DNA of 64,000 bases from Chromobacterium vaccinii (GTDB lineage Bacteria > Pseudomonadota > Gammaproteobacteria > Burkholderiales > Chromobacteriaceae): the NCBI RefSeq assembly GCF_000971335.1, contig NZ_JZJL01000007.1, positions 1 to 64,000 on the forward strand, read 5' to 3'. The position numbers were made by a program, and so were the translations under genes. Of this stretch, positions 47,402 through 55,211 are shown piece by piece (within the stretch, counting starts at the first letter, position 1; each line of letters starts with the position of its first letter). The notes below the pieces were generated by a model, which saw nothing but the letters and a program-made list of their open reading frames with translations, searched no databases and was not told the DNA's origin.

Positions 47402-47848
47402 TCAATCCCGCCGCGGCAGATCGAGCGCGAAGGTGATGCCGGTGCTTTTCTGCTGGTAGCCGATGCGGTGGTAGAAAGCGTGGGCCCAGGTGCGGTGGAT
47501 GCCGGAGCGCAGCCGGATGCGCGGGTAGCCGCGTTCATGCGCCCACCGTTCGCAGGCTTCCAGCAGCAGCCGGCCTATGCCCAGGCCGCGGCAGGCGGGA
47601 TCGACGACGATGCCGCCGATTTCGACATAGCTGTCCGCTTGCAGCAGATGGCCGCCGTGGCCGTGGATCCAGCCGACCACCTCGCCCTCCCGTTCCGCCA
47701 CCCAGATCTCGTTGTCGACGGCGTCCCGCGCCGTCGCATAGCGGGACGCCAGCTGCTCGGGGGTGGTCGGATAGTCGAGGTCGCCGCACAAGCGCGCCAC
47801 CGCGTCGATGTCGGCTTCCGTCATGGCGCGGATGAGAATGGGGTTCAT
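47402..47848 (-). CDS. GNAT-family N-acetyltransferase
   Basis: A 148-residue acetyltransferase: IRAMTEADIDAVARL at the start, the beta-strand EIWVAEREGEVVGWIHGH, and the acetyl-CoA-binding GIVVDPACRGLGIGRLLLEA, then HAFYHRIGYQ. Substrate unknown. ATG 47848 has a weak GGAAC sequence upstream. It precedes the S66 peptidase gene by 37 bp on the same strand, which may point to a shared detoxification task. Another possibility is unrelated housekeeping acetylation, e.g. of ribosomal or small-molecule targets. Confidence 0.88.
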   Translation of the reverse strand: MNPILIRAMTEADIDAVARLCGDLDYPTTPEQLASRYATARDAVDNEIWVAEREGEVVGWIHGHGGHLLQADSYVEIGGIVVDPACRGLGIGRLLLEACERWAHERGYPRIRLRSGIHRTWAHAFYHRIGYQQKSTGITFALDLPRRD

Positions 47849-47957
47849 GTGGCCGGTTCCGAAGCAAAACCCCATGCTAAGGGAATCCGGCAGACAAACC
47901 AAACGTCATTTCTCGCGGCGAGCCAGCCCGTATCCGTCCCCGTCGCTCAGAAGCTTG

Positions 47958-48716
47958 TCAGCCGTTCTTGTTCAGCCGGTGGAGTTCGATCAGCTTCGCG
48001 TACTTGATATGGCTGTTGAAGCAGCCGATCAAGATGTGCACCAGGCCCGGCAAGCCGTCCAGGAAGCCGCGGCGGACGAAATAGAACTTGAAAAAGCGCA
48101 GCAGCGGACTGAACAGCAGTTTGCCGGCGCCCACCTTCTTGCCGCGCTTGTACAGCTGTTCCGCCTGCAGCGAGGTATAGCGGTTCTGCTTGGATAAATA
48201 GAGCGCGATGTCCTCGCCGGACTCGTGCATCAGGTCTCCCGCCAGTTTTTCCGCAGGCCCGTCGCAGATCACGTACTCGTGCACCGCGTCGTCGGACCAG
48301 CGCGCGCGGCGGCGATCGAACAAGCGCAGCGACCAGTCCGGATAGCCCTCGCCGTGTTTCAGGAAACGTCCCATGAAACGGTTGCAGCGCGGGAAGCGAT
48401 AGGCTGCGGCCTGTGGATTCTCCAGCATCCTATTGATAGACAAGGACAATTCTTCGGACAGGTATTCGTCCGCATCCAGGCACAGCACCCAGTCATGGCT
48501 GGCCTGGCTGACCGCGAATTGTTTCTGGGGACCGAATCCCAGCCATTCCTGGTGGATAACTTTGGCCTGATAGGCGGAGGCTATTGCCAATGTGCTATCG
48601 CTGCTGCCGGAATCCACAACCACGATCTCGTCCACAAAGCTCAATTTCTGCAGACATTGTTCCAGTTGTTTGCCTGCATCCTTGGTGATTAGCACCGCGC
48701 TGACTGCTACTCGCAT
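47958..48716 (-). CDS. LPS core glycosyltransferase, GT2 (WaaE/KdtX-like)
   Basis: A 252-residue GT-A enzyme. It begins VAVSAVLITKDAGKQLEQCL, with VDSGSSDSTLAIA and the metal-binding LCLDADEYLSEEL, then CNRFMGRFLKHGEGYPDWSLRLFDR, the block typical of the WaaE/LpsA group that adds a hexose to inner-core heptose. A hydrophobic C-terminal region suggests membrane association. Two ATGs are possible, 48734 and 48716; neither has an ideal ribosome site, and I prefer 48716 because homologues begin near VSAVLITK. It is divergent from waaC across the DnaA-box cluster. Confidence 0.85.
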   Translation of the reverse strand: MRVAVSAVLITKDAGKQLEQCLQKLSFVDEIVVVDSGSSDSTLAIASAYQAKVIHQEWLGFGPQKQFAVSQASHDWVLCLDADEYLSEELSLSINRMLENPQAAAYRFPRCNRFMGRFLKHGEGYPDWSLRLFDRRRARWSDDAVHEYVICDGPAEKLAGDLMHESGEDIALYLSKQNRYTSLQAEQLYKRGKKVGAGKLLFSPLLRFFKFYFVRRGFLDGLPGLVHILIGCFNSHIKYAKLIELHRLNKNG

Positions 48717-48734
48717 CTGTTCATGTATTCCCAT

Positions 48735-49212
48735 TTATAAAATGATGAAACTGGTAGAAGGTTGCTTCTTCTTGTGGATAAGTACGTTTATCCGTTTATT
48801 TTCAATGGATTGATTCTATCCAAAACCTGTTGTCAGCCGTGCTCGCAATTGGGTGAGCAGTTGTGGATAACTTTAGCGGTTTCTGCAGACTCATGGTTGT
48901 CCACAGTTGTTGATCCGGTTTTGCAGACTGGCTTGTGCACGACTTTTTTTGCATCCAGCCTGGCCTACCTCAGCGGTTTTTCATTAACGCAACTATAAAA
49001 TGATGAAACTGCTGAAGGTGGCACTTTGCTGTGGACAATTGCTAAAAAGGCCTTTGCTTCATAGGTTTGTCCTGTTGATAGGCATGGGATTATTGCATAG
49101 GGCAATGGCAGGGCAGATTGTGGATAAATCCGGCCGGACTTATTCACAGCCGCTTATCCACATCCCGTCACGAGGGATTTTACGTGGTTAACCACAGCCC
49201 CGCTCGGGTACA
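48735..49212. promoter_or_regulatory. DnaA-box cluster in the divergent LPS-gene region
   Basis: No gene is seen. The region carries perfect 9-mer DnaA boxes at 48773-48781, 48862-48870 and 49119-49127 (reading TGTGGATAA on the plus strand) and 49154-49162 (TTATCCACA). One-mismatch copies are at 48897-48905, 49030-49038, 49140-49148 and 49188-49196. A fifth perfect box is at 49265-49273 inside waaC. An 18-bp word, TATAAAATGATGAAACTG, is repeated exactly at 48736 and 48994. A 12-bp perfect palindrome, GTGGTTAACCAC, is at 49184-49195. The region also contains the promoters of both divergent genes. Confidence 0.7.
48736..49011 (+). repeat. Direct repeat of an 18-bp word linked to DnaA boxes
   Basis: TATAAAATGATGAAACTG occurs at 48736-48753 and at 48994-49011, 258 bp apart. 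Sequence after each copy is also similar for about 25 bases (GAAGGT...GC...TT). A DnaA-box-like 9-mer follows at nearly the same distance in both: 48773 (perfect, 37 bases from the repeat start) and 49030 (one mismatch, 36 bases). This looks like a duplicated module. Confidence 0.7.
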
Positions 49213-50184
49213 ATGCGCGCCATGATGAATGTGCTGATTGTGCGCACCTCGTCGATGGGCGACCTTATCCACACTTGGCCGGCCATCACCGAGCTGAAGA
49301 CGCATTACCCGAATATCCGCTTGAGCTGGCTGACCGAGGAAAGCTTCGCCGACATCGCCCGCCTGCACCCGCAGGTGGACGAAGTGCTGACGCTGAGCTG
49401 GCGCAGTTGGCGCCGGCGCCTGTGGCAGCCCGCCGCCTGGCGCGAACTGAAGGCTTTGAAGCAAAAGCTGCTCGACGCGCGCTTCGATTTGGTGCTGGAC
49501 AGCCAGGGGCTGATCAAGAGCGCGATTCCGGCCCGCTGGGCGCGCGCGCCGTTGGCCGGGCTGGACTGGAGCAGCGCGCGCGAAGCCTTGGCCAGCCTGT
49601 TCTACGACAAGAAGCACAAGGTTTCGCGCAAGTTGTCCGCGATCGCGCGCAACCGGCAGTTGTTCGGCCTTAGCTTCGGCTACGCGCCGGAAGGCCAGCC
49701 GCTGTTCGGCGTCCGGCCCGGCGAGCGGCCCAGCTGGATGCTCAGCGGCCGCTACGCGGTGCTGCTGCACGCGACCAGCCGCGCCTCCAAGGAATGGCCG
49801 GAGGCCCGTTGGGTGGAATTGGGGACTCGATTGTCTTCCGGCCATGACATGGTGACCGTGCTGCCCTGGGGCAGCGACAAGGAAAAGGCGCGCGCCGAAC
49901 GCCTGGCCGCGCGGCTGCCGGCCGCGGTGGTGGCGCCCAAGATGAGCCTGGGCGAAGCCGCCGGGCTGCTGGGCCACGCCAGCGCGGTGATAGGCGTGGA
50001 TACCGGCCTGGTGCACCTGGCCAACGCGCTGAACGTGCCGGTGGCCGCCATCTACACCGATACCGACCCGCAGCAGACCGGCGTGGTGGAAACGCCGTGG
50101 GCGACCAATCTGGGCAATATCGGCCAGTGTCCCACCGTGGACGAGGTGCTGGCGGCGCTGCAATCGCGGCGGGATTGGACATGA
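49213..50184 (+). CDS. waaC: LPS heptosyltransferase I
   Basis: A 323-residue GT9-family transferase that adds the first L-glycero-D-manno-heptose to Kdo of the inner core. It begins NVLIVRTSSMGDLIHTWPAIT, the expected WaaC start. Family motifs include VLDSQGLIKSA, HATSRASKEWPEARWVELG and the nucleotide-sugar segment GVDTGLVHLANALNVP. Cytoplasmic face of the inner membrane. The start may be 49213 or 49222 (MMNVLIV); 49222 would drop three residues. The stop overlaps the next start as ATGA. A perfect DnaA box at 49265-49273 lies in codons 18-21. Confidence 0.94.
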   Translation: MRAMMNVLIVRTSSMGDLIHTWPAITELKTHYPNIRLSWLTEESFADIARLHPQVDEVLTLSWRSWRRRLWQPAAWRELKALKQKLLDARFDLVLDSQGLIKSAIPARWARAPLAGLDWSSAREALASLFYDKKHKVSRKLSAIARNRQLFGLSFGYAPEGQPLFGVRPGERPSWMLSGRYAVLLHATSRASKEWPEARWVELGTRLSSGHDMVTVLPWGSDKEKARAERLAARLPAAVVAPKMSLGEAAGLLGHASAVIGVDTGLVHLANALNVPVAAIYTDTDPQQTGVVETPWATNLGNIGQCPTVDEVLAALQSRRDWT

Positions 50185-51443
50185 GCTGGCAGCTGGCGCT
50201 GTACAACGGCCTGTGGCGCGCGCTGACGCCGCTGGTGCGGCGCTATCTGAGGAAGCGGGCGCGCAAGGCGCCGGCCTACCTGGAGCACTGGGATGAGCGC
50301 TTCGGCCAGGCCCTGTCGCCCAAGGCGGGAGGCGCGATCTGGATCCACGCGGTGTCGGTAGGCGAGACGCGCGCCGCGCAGCCGCTGGTGGCCGCGCTGC
50401 GCCGCGAATGGCCGGACGCGCCGCTGTTGCTGACCCAGATGACGCCGACCGGCCGCGCCACCGCCGAGCAGCTGTACCCGGACGCCGAGATCCGCTACCT
50501 GCCCTACGATTATCCACAGGCCGCCGCCGATTTTCTGCGCGCCTACCGGCCGCGTTGCGGCGTGCTGATGGAAACCGAAATCTGGCCCAATCTGATCCAC
50601 GCCGCGGCGGCGCAGCGCGTGCCGCTATTGCTGGCCAATGCCAGATTGTCGGAAAAATCGCTGAGCGGCTATCGCAAGATCGCCGGGCTGATTTCGCCGG
50701 CTTTGGCGAAATTGACCGCAGTTGCCGCGCAGACAGCGGAAGATGGCGAGCGTTTGACGAAGTTGGGCGCGCGGAATGTTTCGGTCTGCGGCAGCAGCAA
50801 ATATGATATAGAAGTGCCGGAAGCGCAGCGTCATCTGGCCGCCGGCTTCCGCGCGCGGGCCGGCGGGCGGCCGACGCTGCTGTGCGCGAGCACCCGCGAC
50901 GGCGAGGAAGCGCTGATTCTGGACGCCTGGCTGGCCGCCGGCGACGCGGTCGGCGACGCGCTGCTGGTGATGGTTCCCCGCCATCCGGAACGCTGGGACG
51001 AGGTGGAGAGACTGGCCGCCGAGCGCGGCCTGAAGCCGCAGCGCCGCAGCGACGGCGCCGCCATCGCCGCCGATGCTCGGGTGTGGCTGGGCGACAGCAT
51101 GGGCGAGATGTTCGGCTACCTGGGCGCCTGCGACGTCGCCTTCATCGGCGGCAGCCTGCTGCCTTACGGCTGCCACAATCTGATCGAGCCGGCCCAGATG
51201 GGCGTGCCGGCGCTGTTCGGCCCGTCGGTGTTCAATTTCCAGCAGGCCGCCGCCGATTCGCTGGCCGCCGGCGCGGGCCGCCAGGTGGCCAACGCGGCCG
51301 AGCTGGTGTCGACGGCCTTGGCGCTGATGGACGATCCGGCCGCCGGCGAGGCGATGCGCCAGGGCGCCGCGCGCTTTCGCGACGCCCACCGCGGCGCCAG
51401 CGAAAGGATGTTGGCGCTGATCCGCCAGGCGCTATCTTCCTGA
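50181..51443 (+). CDS. waaA: 3-deoxy-D-manno-octulosonic-acid (Kdo) transferase
   Basis: A 420-residue GT30 enzyme that attaches Kdo to lipid A precursor at the inner membrane. The N-terminal anchor is YNGLWRALTPLVRRYL. Motifs: WIHAVSVGETRAAQPLVAAL, TQMTPTGRATAEQLYP, LMETEIWPNLIHAA (conserved Glu), and the C-terminal GGSLLPYGCHNLIEPAQMGVP. The ATG at 50181 overlaps the waaC stop by four bases, a translationally coupled pair. A DnaA box lies inside at 50510-50518. A terminator follows 44 bases after the stop. Confidence 0.95.
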   Translation: MSWQLALYNGLWRALTPLVRRYLRKRARKAPAYLEHWDERFGQALSPKAGGAIWIHAVSVGETRAAQPLVAALRREWPDAPLLLTQMTPTGRATAEQLYPDAEIRYLPYDYPQAAADFLRAYRPRCGVLMETEIWPNLIHAAAAQRVPLLLANARLSEKSLSGYRKIAGLISPALAKLTAVAAQTAEDGERLTKLGARNVSVCGSSKYDIEVPEAQRHLAAGFRARAGGRPTLLCASTRDGEEALILDAWLAAGDAVGDALLVMVPRHPERWDEVERLAAERGLKPQRRSDGAAIAADARVWLGDSMGEMFGYLGACDVAFIGGSLLPYGCHNLIEPAQMGVPALFGPSVFNFQQAAADSLAAGAGRQVANAAELVSTALALMDDPAAGEAMRQGAARFRDAHRGASERMLALIRQALSS

Positions 51444-51486
51444 CGGCCGCTCAAAGCTTTTTTCGGGCCGCGCGGCCTAAAAATGA

Positions 51487-51513
51487 AAAACCGCCCATCC
51501 GGGCGGTTTTTTT
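51487..51513. terminator. Bidirectional terminator between waaA and pheC-like gene
   Basis: A 10-bp perfect stem, 51487-51496 with 51501-51510, with a 4-base loop ATCC and T's to 51513. A-rich sequence on the left gives T's on the minus strand as well. It serves the plus-strand waaA and the minus-strand cyclohexadienyl-dehydratase-like gene, which ends at 51525. Confidence 0.93.
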
Positions 51514-51524
51514 CATGGCTGGCG

Positions 51525-52295
51525 TCATTGTCCCAGCCATTTGGCGGACAGCCGGGCGAAGCCGCCGTCCTGCATCCGCTGGCCCAGCCATTGATCGACC
51601 CAGGCTTTCCAGCGCCAGTCGTTGGGCAGCAGATAGGCTTTTTGCGAGAAGTCGAACGGCTTGTCCGGATGGATGGCGCACAATTCCGGATGCAGCTTCT
51701 GCTGGTAACGGGTTTCCACCGCGTCGGTCACCATCGCGTCGGCCTTGCCGTCGATGATCTGCTGGAAAATGCGGTTATTGTCGGGGAAAACCGTCAAACT
51801 GGCATCCGGCAGGCGTTGGCGGGCGAAGCGCTCGTTGGTGCCGCCGGGGTTGACCACCAGCCGCGTTTGCTTGCGGTTCAGCTGTTCCAGCGTCTGGAAG
51901 CGGGCCGCGTTGTCGCAGCGGGCGATCGGCGTCTTGCCGTCGTTCAGGTAGGCGGCGGAATACAGCGCCTGTTTCTGCCGCTCCAGGCTGATGGAGATGC
52001 CGCTCATCGCGATGTCGAACTTGCCGTCGCGCTGGTCGCGCATCAGCGTCGGCCAGCTGGTGGCCACCAGTTGCAGCTTCACGCCCAGCGCCCGCGCCAG
52101 GTCCGCGGCCATGTCGATGTCCAGGCCGCGGTATTGACCGCTGGCCGGATCCAGGCGGCTGAACGGCAGATAGTCGCCGGTGGTGCCTACGCGCAGCTCG
52201 CCGCGGGCGAGGATGTCGTCCAGCCGGTCGGCCTGGGCGGCCGGGCTCAGCAGCAGCGCCGCCAGGCAGGCGGCGGCGATGGTTGGGGCTTTCAT
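51525..52295 (-). CDS. pheC: Periplasmic cyclohexadienyl dehydratase (PheC-like)
   Basis: A 256-residue protein with a signal peptide (LLLSPAAQA). It has a solute-binding-protein fold, but several segments match PheC, the periplasmic arogenate/prephenate dehydratase of Pseudomonas: LDDILARGELRVGTTGDY, GKTPIARCDN, RLVVNPGGTNERFARQRL, DAMVTDAVETRYQQKLHP and ELCAIHPDKPFDFSQKAYLL. The reaction would make phenylpyruvate or phenylalanine outside the cytoplasm. An amino-acid-binding role is the alternative. Its start overlaps the stop of the upstream gene (ATGA), so the two are co-translated. Confidence 0.8.
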   Translation of the reverse strand: MKAPTIAAACLAALLLSPAAQADRLDDILARGELRVGTTGDYLPFSRLDPASGQYRGLDIDMAADLARALGVKLQLVATSWPTLMRDQRDGKFDIAMSGISISLERQKQALYSAAYLNDGKTPIARCDNAARFQTLEQLNRKQTRLVVNPGGTNERFARQRLPDASLTVFPDNNRIFQQIIDGKADAMVTDAVETRYQQKLHPELCAIHPDKPFDFSQKAYLLPNDWRWKAWVDQWLGQRMQDGGFARLSAKWLGQ

Positions 52296-53023
52296 CGGCT
52301 GCCTTCGCGCGGGTTCAGGGGGAAGGCGAACAGGTCGCGGCGGTAGGTTTCCACCACCAGGCTGAACGGGGTATTGCCGTCCTTGTACAGCACGGCGCGG
52401 TGCTGCAGCACTTGTTCCGGGATGTCCAGGCCGCGCTTGGCGTCGCCGGCCGGCAGCGGACGGGTTTCCCAGCCCTGCGGCAGCGGCGACCACAACAGTT
52501 TCGCGCTTTCGGTGCGGCGGGTGAAGTCCAGCGCCTTGACCGCGGCGCCGAACGGCGTGTCGGTGGTGTCCAGCAGGCGGTTCATCTCGGCGGTCAGCCG
52601 CGACGGCACGTACCAGTTGTCGGCCTCGGACAGCACGCGGTCGCCGCAGGCCAGCTGCACCCGGCGGTAGCCGATGGGCTCGTCGGCGCCCACCTTCAAC
52701 TGGCGGCGGATCTCGGCGTCGGCCGGCTTGCGGGTGGCGGTGTCGCGGAGCGCGCGGATGCGGGCCTCGGCGGCCAATTTGTGTTCGCCGCACCATTGCT
52801 GCAGCGTGCGGGTGGCGCTGGGATTGCTCAGCAGGGTGGCGTTCAGCGTCTGCAGCAGCGCCTGCGCCTTGACGCGGGTGTCGGCGCCGTCTTGCCAGCC
52901 GGGATAGGACCAGGCTTCGGCGTGGGCCTGGCCGGCCATCAGCAGCGCGGCGGGCAGCATCCAGGCCAGCGTCTGTTGGCGAAATCTTCCGGCATGGGTT
53001 TTGTGGGTGGCGTTATGCTTCAT
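52292..53023 (-). CDS. Exported protein, possibly chorismate-lyase-like fold, coupled to pheC
   Basis: A 243-residue protein with a signal peptide (residues about 1-35, MLPAALLMAGQAHA). Its core, EIRRQLKVGADEPIGYRRVQ...GDRVLSEADNWYVPSRL, resembles the beta-sheet and Arg-containing pattern of UbiC/UTRA-type chorismate-lyase folds. I could not name an established family, so this is tentative. It is upstream of and overlaps the PheC-like gene by four bases (ATGA). A secreted shikimate-pathway-type enzyme pair would be consistent with the neighbour; an unrelated periplasmic helper is equally possible. Confidence 0.55.
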   Translation of the reverse strand: MKHNATHKTHAGRFRQQTLAWMLPAALLMAGQAHAEAWSYPGWQDGADTRVKAQALLQTLNATLLSNPSATRTLQQWCGEHKLAAEARIRALRDTATRKPADAEIRRQLKVGADEPIGYRRVQLACGDRVLSEADNWYVPSRLTAEMNRLLDTTDTPFGAAVKALDFTRRTESAKLLWSPLPQGWETRPLPAGDAKRGLDIPEQVLQHRAVLYKDGNTPFSLVVETYRRDLFAFPLNPREGSR

Positions 53024-53162
53024 GGATCTTTACAAAAGTAGAACAAACATACTAATGAGGCCAATAGTAAACGCAAAGTTCCGCTAAGTTGAAAACAGGG
53101 TCGACCGCACTGGGCGGGCCAGCCCGTTTTCCCCTTTTCGAGTCGCCCTGCGAGGAGCCGTC

Positions 53163-53765
53163 ATGGCTAAAGATTTTTCTCCCTTGCCCACACTGACTCT
53201 GCCGCGCACCACCGACCTGGTGAGACTGGACCAGCGGCCCCATCCGCCGATAGGCGTGGACAGTCCGGCGTTGAGCGTGATGACCGATCTGAAGCTGGTC
53301 AATCCGATAGGCATACGCGCCGACGCCGATCTGCGCGAAGCCCACCAGCGCATGGTCAGCCACGGCATCCGGCTGCTGTTCGTCCACGACGACGACGGCA
53401 GCCTGCTCGGCTTGGTCACCGCCGTCGACCTGCTCGGCGAGCGTCCCATCCAGTGCATGAAGGAGCACGGCAAGCATTACGCCGACATCCAGGTATCCGA
53501 TGTGATGACGCCGCGCGGGCGGCTGGACGCGTTGAGCCTGGCCGACGTGGCGGCGGCCAATGTCGGCCAGCTGGTCGCCACCATGCAGCATCTGGGCCGC
53601 CAGCACGCGCTGGTGGTGGAAGTGAATCCGTCCAACGGCCACCACGAGCTGTGCGGCTTGTTCTCCACTTCGCATATGGCGCGCTTGCTGGGACAGCCGC
53701 TGTCCTTCATCCGCGTGCCGCAGGCGCTGTCGGAGATCCAGTACTCGCTGCTGCACGCCGGTTGA
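53163..53765 (+). CDS. Two-CBS-domain protein
   Basis: A 200-residue cytoplasmic protein with two CBS motifs: SVMTDLKLVNPIGIRADADLREAH with LLFVHDDDGSLLGLVTAVDLL, then VSDVMTPRGRLDALSLADVAA with HALVVEVNPSNGHHELCGLFST. CBS pairs bind adenosine nucleotides and regulate partner proteins. No attached catalytic domain is present. It is divergent from the exported shikimate-type pair and is followed by an unrelated operon after 89 bp. Role unknown. Confidence 0.88.
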   Translation: MAKDFSPLPTLTLPRTTDLVRLDQRPHPPIGVDSPALSVMTDLKLVNPIGIRADADLREAHQRMVSHGIRLLFVHDDDGSLLGLVTAVDLLGERPIQCMKEHGKHYADIQVSDVMTPRGRLDALSLADVAAANVGQLVATMQHLGRQHALVVEVNPSNGHHELCGLFSTSHMARLLGQPLSFIRVPQALSEIQYSLLHAG

Positions 53766-53854
53766 CCCGGAAGCGGGAACGGCAAGAATCGGGTCGCCGC
53801 CGGGCGCGCGCCGCCATAGACTTCGGACATCGCAATGATACGAAGGAGAGCGCC

Positions 53855-54334
53855 ATGGCCTGGCAACTGGAAACCCTGGACCCGGTTTTCGTCGAACGCG
53901 CGCGGCGCGAAGGCGTCGACGCGCTCGGCCAGCCGGTGCGGCGGCTGACGGCGGCCGGCGGCGAACCGTGCCGCGACGCGCTGCGCCGCGCCCGCCCGGG
54001 CGAGGCGCTGATCCTGGCGAGCTACAGTCCGTTCCGCCAAACCGGGCCCTACCGCGAGTACGGGCCGATTTTCCTGGCCGGCGAGCCACAGCCGCCCGCC
54101 TTGCCCGGACTGTCGGCGCTGCTGGGCCGAGCCGGAGATAATGCCTACCTCGGCGACGGCGTGGCGCTGCGCGCTTATGACGACGGGCAGACGATGTTGG
54201 AAGCCGTGTTGCTGCCGACGCGCGAGGCGGGGGCGACGCTGGCGCGCTGGGAGGCGCGGCCGGAGATCGCGTTCGCGATGCTGCGTTTTCCCGCGCACGG
54301 CTGCTACGCGCTGCGGCTGAACCGGAGCGCGTGA
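53855..54334 (+). CDS. DUF1203 family protein
   Basis: A 159-residue protein: MAWQLETLDPVFVERARR at the start, then CRDALRRARPGEALILASYSPF and GPYREYGPIFLAGEPQPP, a pattern typical of DUF1203. No signal peptide. Function unknown. A GAAGGAGAG Shine-Dalgarno precedes the ATG at 53855. It starts an apparent three-gene operon: the AraC-Ogt fusion begins one base after its stop, and the EamA gene overlaps the fusion's stop. Confidence 0.85.
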   Translation: MAWQLETLDPVFVERARREGVDALGQPVRRLTAAGGEPCRDALRRARPGEALILASYSPFRQTGPYREYGPIFLAGEPQPPALPGLSALLGRAGDNAYLGDGVALRAYDDGQTMLEAVLLPTREAGATLARWEARPEIAFAMLRFPAHGCYALRLNRSA

Positions 54335-54335
54335 A

Positions 54336-55211
54336 ATGGACGCCCTTTTGCATGCCGACGAGGAAGCCGGCCGCGATTACGCCCGCGTCCGCGACGCCAT
54401 CCGCTACCTGGTCGCCCATGCCGGCGAGCAGCCGCAGCTGGCCGACATGGCCGCCGCGCTTTATCTGTCGGAATCGCGGCTGCAGCGGCTGTTCAGCCGC
54501 TGGGCCGGCGTCAGCCCCAAGCGCTTCATCCAGCAACTGACCTGCGAGGCGGCCAAGGCGCGGCTGGCGGCCGGCGCTTCCCTGCTGCCGCTGTCGCACG
54601 AGCTGGGCTTGTCCGGCAGCAGCCGCTTGCACGACCTGTTCGTCACGCTGGAGGCGATGACGCCCGGCGAATACCAGCAGGGCGGCACCGGGCTGGACAT
54701 CGCCTGGAGCGTCGAAGCCACCCGTTTCGGCCCGGCGCTGCTGGCGCAGACCGCCCGCGGCGTGTGCGCGCTGCAGTTTGTTTCCGGGGACGAGGAGGCG
54801 GAGGCCTGGCTGCGCGGGCAATGGCCGCGCGCCGCGCTGCGCCATATCCCTGGCCAGGCGCGCGCGTTGTGCGGCCGCTTGTTCGATCCGCTGGCCGAGG
54901 CGGGCGGACCGCCGCTGGCGCTCAGGGTGCAGGGCAGCAATTTCCAGATCCAGGTGTGGCGGGCGTTGCTGGCCGTGCCCTACGGCGGCCTGCTCAGTTA
55001 CGGCCAGCTGGCCGGAAAAATGGGGCGGCCGGGCGCCGCGCGCGCGGTGGGCAACGCGGTGGGAGCCAATCCGGTGGCCTGGCTGATTCCCTGCCACCGG
55101 GTGATTCGCGCCGAGGGCGCGCTGGGCGGCTACCGCTGGGGCGAGGAGCGCAAGCTGGACCTGATAGGCTGGGAAAGCGCGCGGCTGAGCCGCGAGGAAG
55201 CGACGGCGTGA
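54336..55211 (+). CDS. AraC-type HTH fused to O6-methylguanine-DNA methyltransferase
   Basis: A 291-residue fusion. Residues about 15-115 form an AraC HTH (LADMAAALYLSESRLQRLF, PKRFIQQLTCEAAK); residues about 130-290 form an Ogt/Ada methyltransferase domain with the active-site motif PCHRVI, Cys near residue 253, and GAARAVGNAVGANPVAWLI. The N-terminal Cys4 zinc domain of Ada that senses phosphotriester methylation is absent, so this protein repairs alkylated guanine and may regulate genes without Ada-type activation. It sits between a DUF1203 gene and an EamA transporter gene. Confidence 0.92.
   Translation: MDALLHADEEAGRDYARVRDAIRYLVAHAGEQPQLADMAAALYLSESRLQRLFSRWAGVSPKRFIQQLTCEAAKARLAAGASLLPLSHELGLSGSSRLHDLFVTLEAMTPGEYQQGGTGLDIAWSVEATRFGPALLAQTARGVCALQFVSGDEEAEAWLRGQWPRAALRHIPGQARALCGRLFDPLAEAGGPPLALRVQGSNFQIQVWRALLAVPYGGLLSYGQLAGKMGRPGAARAVGNAVGANPVAWLIPCHRVIRAEGALGGYRWGEERKLDLIGWESARLSREEATA

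Noticed and set aside
48735-49273. Chromosomal replication origin (oriC)
   Set aside because: DnaA boxes are dense, but the usual neighbours (dnaA, dnaN, rpmH, gidA/mnmG) are absent and no long AT-rich unwinding element is seen beside them. Titration or regulatory sites are more likely.
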